NCBI GenBank assembly: GCA_013400155.1
Contig: VXBM01000044.1
Coordinates: 1,068,963-1,132,962 of the forward strand
DNA length: 64,000 nucleotides
Source: Helopsaltes ochotensis
Taxonomy: Eukaryota > Chordata > Aves > Passeriformes > Locustellidae
Direction: 5' to 3'
Shown: positions 61,575 through 64,000 of the stretch, piece after piece
Numbering within the stretch: the stretch's first letter is position 1
Layout of the letters: each line of letters starts with the position of its first letter
Program-made: the position numbers and the translations under genes
The notes under the pieces: model-generated
Database searches by the model: none
What the model was told of the DNA's origin: nothing
What the model saw: only the letters and a program-made list of their open reading frames with translations

Positions 61575-64000
61575 AATCTGCACAGGTGTCATTGTGTCAT
61601 TGCATTCAGTCTGGAGGAGAAGAGCAGTAGCCCATTCCATGGCAAAAAGGAGGAATAGCACACTGCAGTCAGTGACCAGAAAGATCGTGGATGAATCTGC
61701 ACCCTTGCACCCCTGCATTTCTCACCAACACTCCTACCCACCACCAATCACTCATTGTGTGACAAGACACACAAGGACTCACACCCAAAATACAACTAAC
61801 ACACAAGGTCCCCCTGCCCCCCTCATGTCACGTAGCCCGGTGCATCCAAATTGTTTTGCATTATCAAATAGCCTCACGTCCCGGGGTTCTAGTTCAGAGA
61901 TACAAGGCATAGTGAGAGTGTCCAGCCTTTTCCTTCATGTCCAGCATGTACTTGCAGGTGCTCTCTGGTTTCTGATTTCAGATGAGTCAATCTTTTCCTG
62001 CATGAGCATTCCTTGAGCTCAAGAGCATAACATTCATTCTCTCACAGCCACTGCTATATTAGTACAATGCTGCTATATTTCCATTTTTATTTCTATCCCC
62101 TTTGGGCTTTCAGTTCCCTGCAAGCATGTGAAAACATTAAGAATGATAAAGCTTAGTTCTTATATATCATTTTCCATGTTTAAGCATAGAAACTAATGAT
62201 GCTGTAAGTCCCTACAACAGTGCTTTTTAGAGAGTAGTAAGGCAAGAACACCTTATTGGAGAACCAAGAAGGTGTGAAATGACATTTAGTTAAGAGACTG
62301 TAGTGTAGATTAAAGAGACATTAAAGTGCTGATTTTCAGCTAAGAGCAGAATCTAAATTAAAGTCCCAAGTTTGCAGGGGAGAAAACAGTACTAATTTGA
62401 TATATATAAGTGTAACTATAAAACCAATCTACTAGATACTTAGAGCAACACTGCAGTCAAGCCAGTAGTTGGAACATGACAGAAGGCATAAAACACCTAG
62501 CATTTATATTGTGAACTTGGTTAAGAAATGAACTCAAATGTTTTTTTATGAAGCTCATCCAGTCATTTCACTGGATTCTACCGGTCTGCTGTGATGTACC
62601 TACAAGTTGGGTCTCTCAACCTGTAAGCTTTCCTTTGTGCTCAGACTGCCTCCAGCCATCATTTATGGGTCTTATTCATTCTATTAAATAGAAAATTATG
62701 AGTTTCTTGCTTTGCTTGTGAATAGGAGACAGTCTAACAAAAGAGAGCTCCTAAACTGATTAAAAACATCCCTTCCCATGCCTTTATTCTTGAGGGCCAT
62801 TTCACTTTTAGTCTAATGACTTCAAGTTACTGGAAGCAAATAGATATTACTCACCACATGATTTTTATCTATTTCACATAGACCACAAAATATACATTTT
62901 TATGCAAAACATGAAACATCTCCATCTCCACCCTCTTCCCCAGAATCCCAAAAATCTTCCTGACCTCTGAGTTCCAGGTTCCTCCTGCTGGAAGGCATTA
63001 CGCAGATCGAGTCCTTTAGATGCTGTGCTTTATTTCTTTCACTTTCTCCAATGCTTCTGTTTTCTTGGAAGTCCTTAACTAAATCTATTCCTGTGTGTGA
63101 ATAGATTTAGATTCCTACTCCCTGATTTGTAAGCCTTTTTTTTGCTTAGCCCTGCCATCATATGTTCTCTTCCTTTGTTTCAAGGGTTTCCTAGTCCTTA
63201 AAACTCTAGATTATCATCTGCAGACAACTAGAGAAAATCTATTTTGCTGTGATGAACCCATTGCATGGTTTTGGTTGGAGAAGAGTAATTTCTAATACCA
63301 GTTTTAATGCTCGTATTCAAACCCATTATCCTGCCTCTTTGATCCCAAGGAGGAAGTAGAAAGGGTATCTAAAATATGTAGCAAGACCACAGTCAAGAAG
63401 ATGATTTATAAATGCAGAGACAAATTCCCAAAAGAAAGTAACATTATTAATCAGTGTGGTCATTCTGAAACAGGGGATGCTCTGTAGTATTAGGTATTCA
63501 ATTGTTTTCTTTCACAATTTTTGCTCATTGACAATAATGATGATTAATAACAGCATGGCCAATGGTGTACTTACACTCCGGAAGATTAAGTGCTACAACA
63601 TCTAGCAAAAGAGAACAAAACAAAAACACAGACATATGGGTTGTTAAAATGGTATTTTATCCAACAGTTCTAATACTTTAACAAGAAATACATCCTCTGT
63701 AACAGATAGTCAGATGGTTGAAACAATTAATCTGGGTTCCCTGTATAAAAATGAAAGAGCCTGATGCACCAGAAATCATTAGGATTTAAAGTAAGAAGAA
63801 TCTTCTCTGTTTCAGAAATCAAAGGACAAGGGTGTTTTTCAAGCTGCTGAAATAGCATGGATTGTTAAGACTGCTGAAGACAGTCATCAACCTTCTTGTT
63901 CCCTCTAAGCTAAACCACACATTTCCCGCTTAGTTTCAGACAAAGTTTCATGAGTTTCTATTTTTCTGGGAACTTAAGATAACTCTTCTGGAACTCAATT
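61575..64000. other. Unassigned single-copy DNA
   Basis: No gene recognised. The 166-codon frame at 61516-62016 starts inside the TA microsatellite, is low in domain-like features and is rich in His/Thr/Ser from a CA-rich stretch, so I do not call it a gene. Confidence 0.45.

Noticed and set aside
61516..62016. 166-codon plus-strand frame
   Set aside because: It starts in a TA microsatellite, has low-complexity His/Thr-rich parts, and shows no domain, splice or promoter support.
1..64000. CRISPR arrays, operons, rRNA and tRNA genes
   Set aside because: None seen; the sequence is eukaryotic, and no regular direct-repeat/spacer pattern or structural RNA was recognised.

Overview
This 64 kb window reads as AT-rich, gene-poor nuclear DNA from a bird. 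The evidence is several 5'-truncated CR1 LINEs, retroviral-type LTRs whose 3' ends resemble long passerine ERV LTRs, long A-tracts and microsatellites, and one N-filled assembly gap. A songbird is the best guess, but that rests on remembered LTR types. I find no host protein-coding gene, tRNA, rRNA, CRISPR array or operon. The window is intergenic or deep intronic; the open frames outside repeats are short and resemble no family I know. The only convincing coding homology lies in dead mobile elements.

Layout. 1-12.7 kb: single-copy DNA with an A-rich tract (7.5 kb), an (AAAT)n repeat (9.2 kb), paired octamer motifs (9.4 kb) and a possible LTR fragment (10.1-10.3 kb). 12.76-14.33 kb: a minus-strand CR1 with part of its reverse transcriptase, flanked by a 9-bp repeat that could be a target-site duplication. 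17.3-18.3 kb: a plus-strand CR1 with a large internal deletion. 19.7-20.6 kb: a long minus-strand solo LTR. 21.4-21.6 kb: a CR1 3' end. 25.3-25.45 kb: an isolated CpG cluster. 26.3-27.8 kb: a heavily decayed minus-strand Ty3/Gypsy-like pol segment (RNase H to integrase linker, integrase core, integrase tail). 28.2-28.9 kb: another minus-strand CR1. 29.68-29.80 kb: an assembly gap beside an (AAAAAG)n repeat. 33.0-33.3 kb: a short minus-strand LTR. 37.9-39.15 kb: a CR1 fragment abutted by, and probably interrupted by, an LTR related to the one at 20 kb but with a different 3' half. 47.6-48.6 and 57.1-57.5 kb: two very old CR1/L3-like fragments, diverged from the younger CR1s. The rest is unassigned DNA, some of which looks like candidate conserved noncoding sequence.

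The most interesting item is the Ty3/Gypsy-like fossil, since this retrotransposon class is scarce in birds. Its integrase core keeps an exact 35-residue spacing from the second catalytic aspartate to the glutamate position, and that glutamate codon is now a stop. No elements here work together functionally; the window is a record of several retroelement generations in a quiet region.
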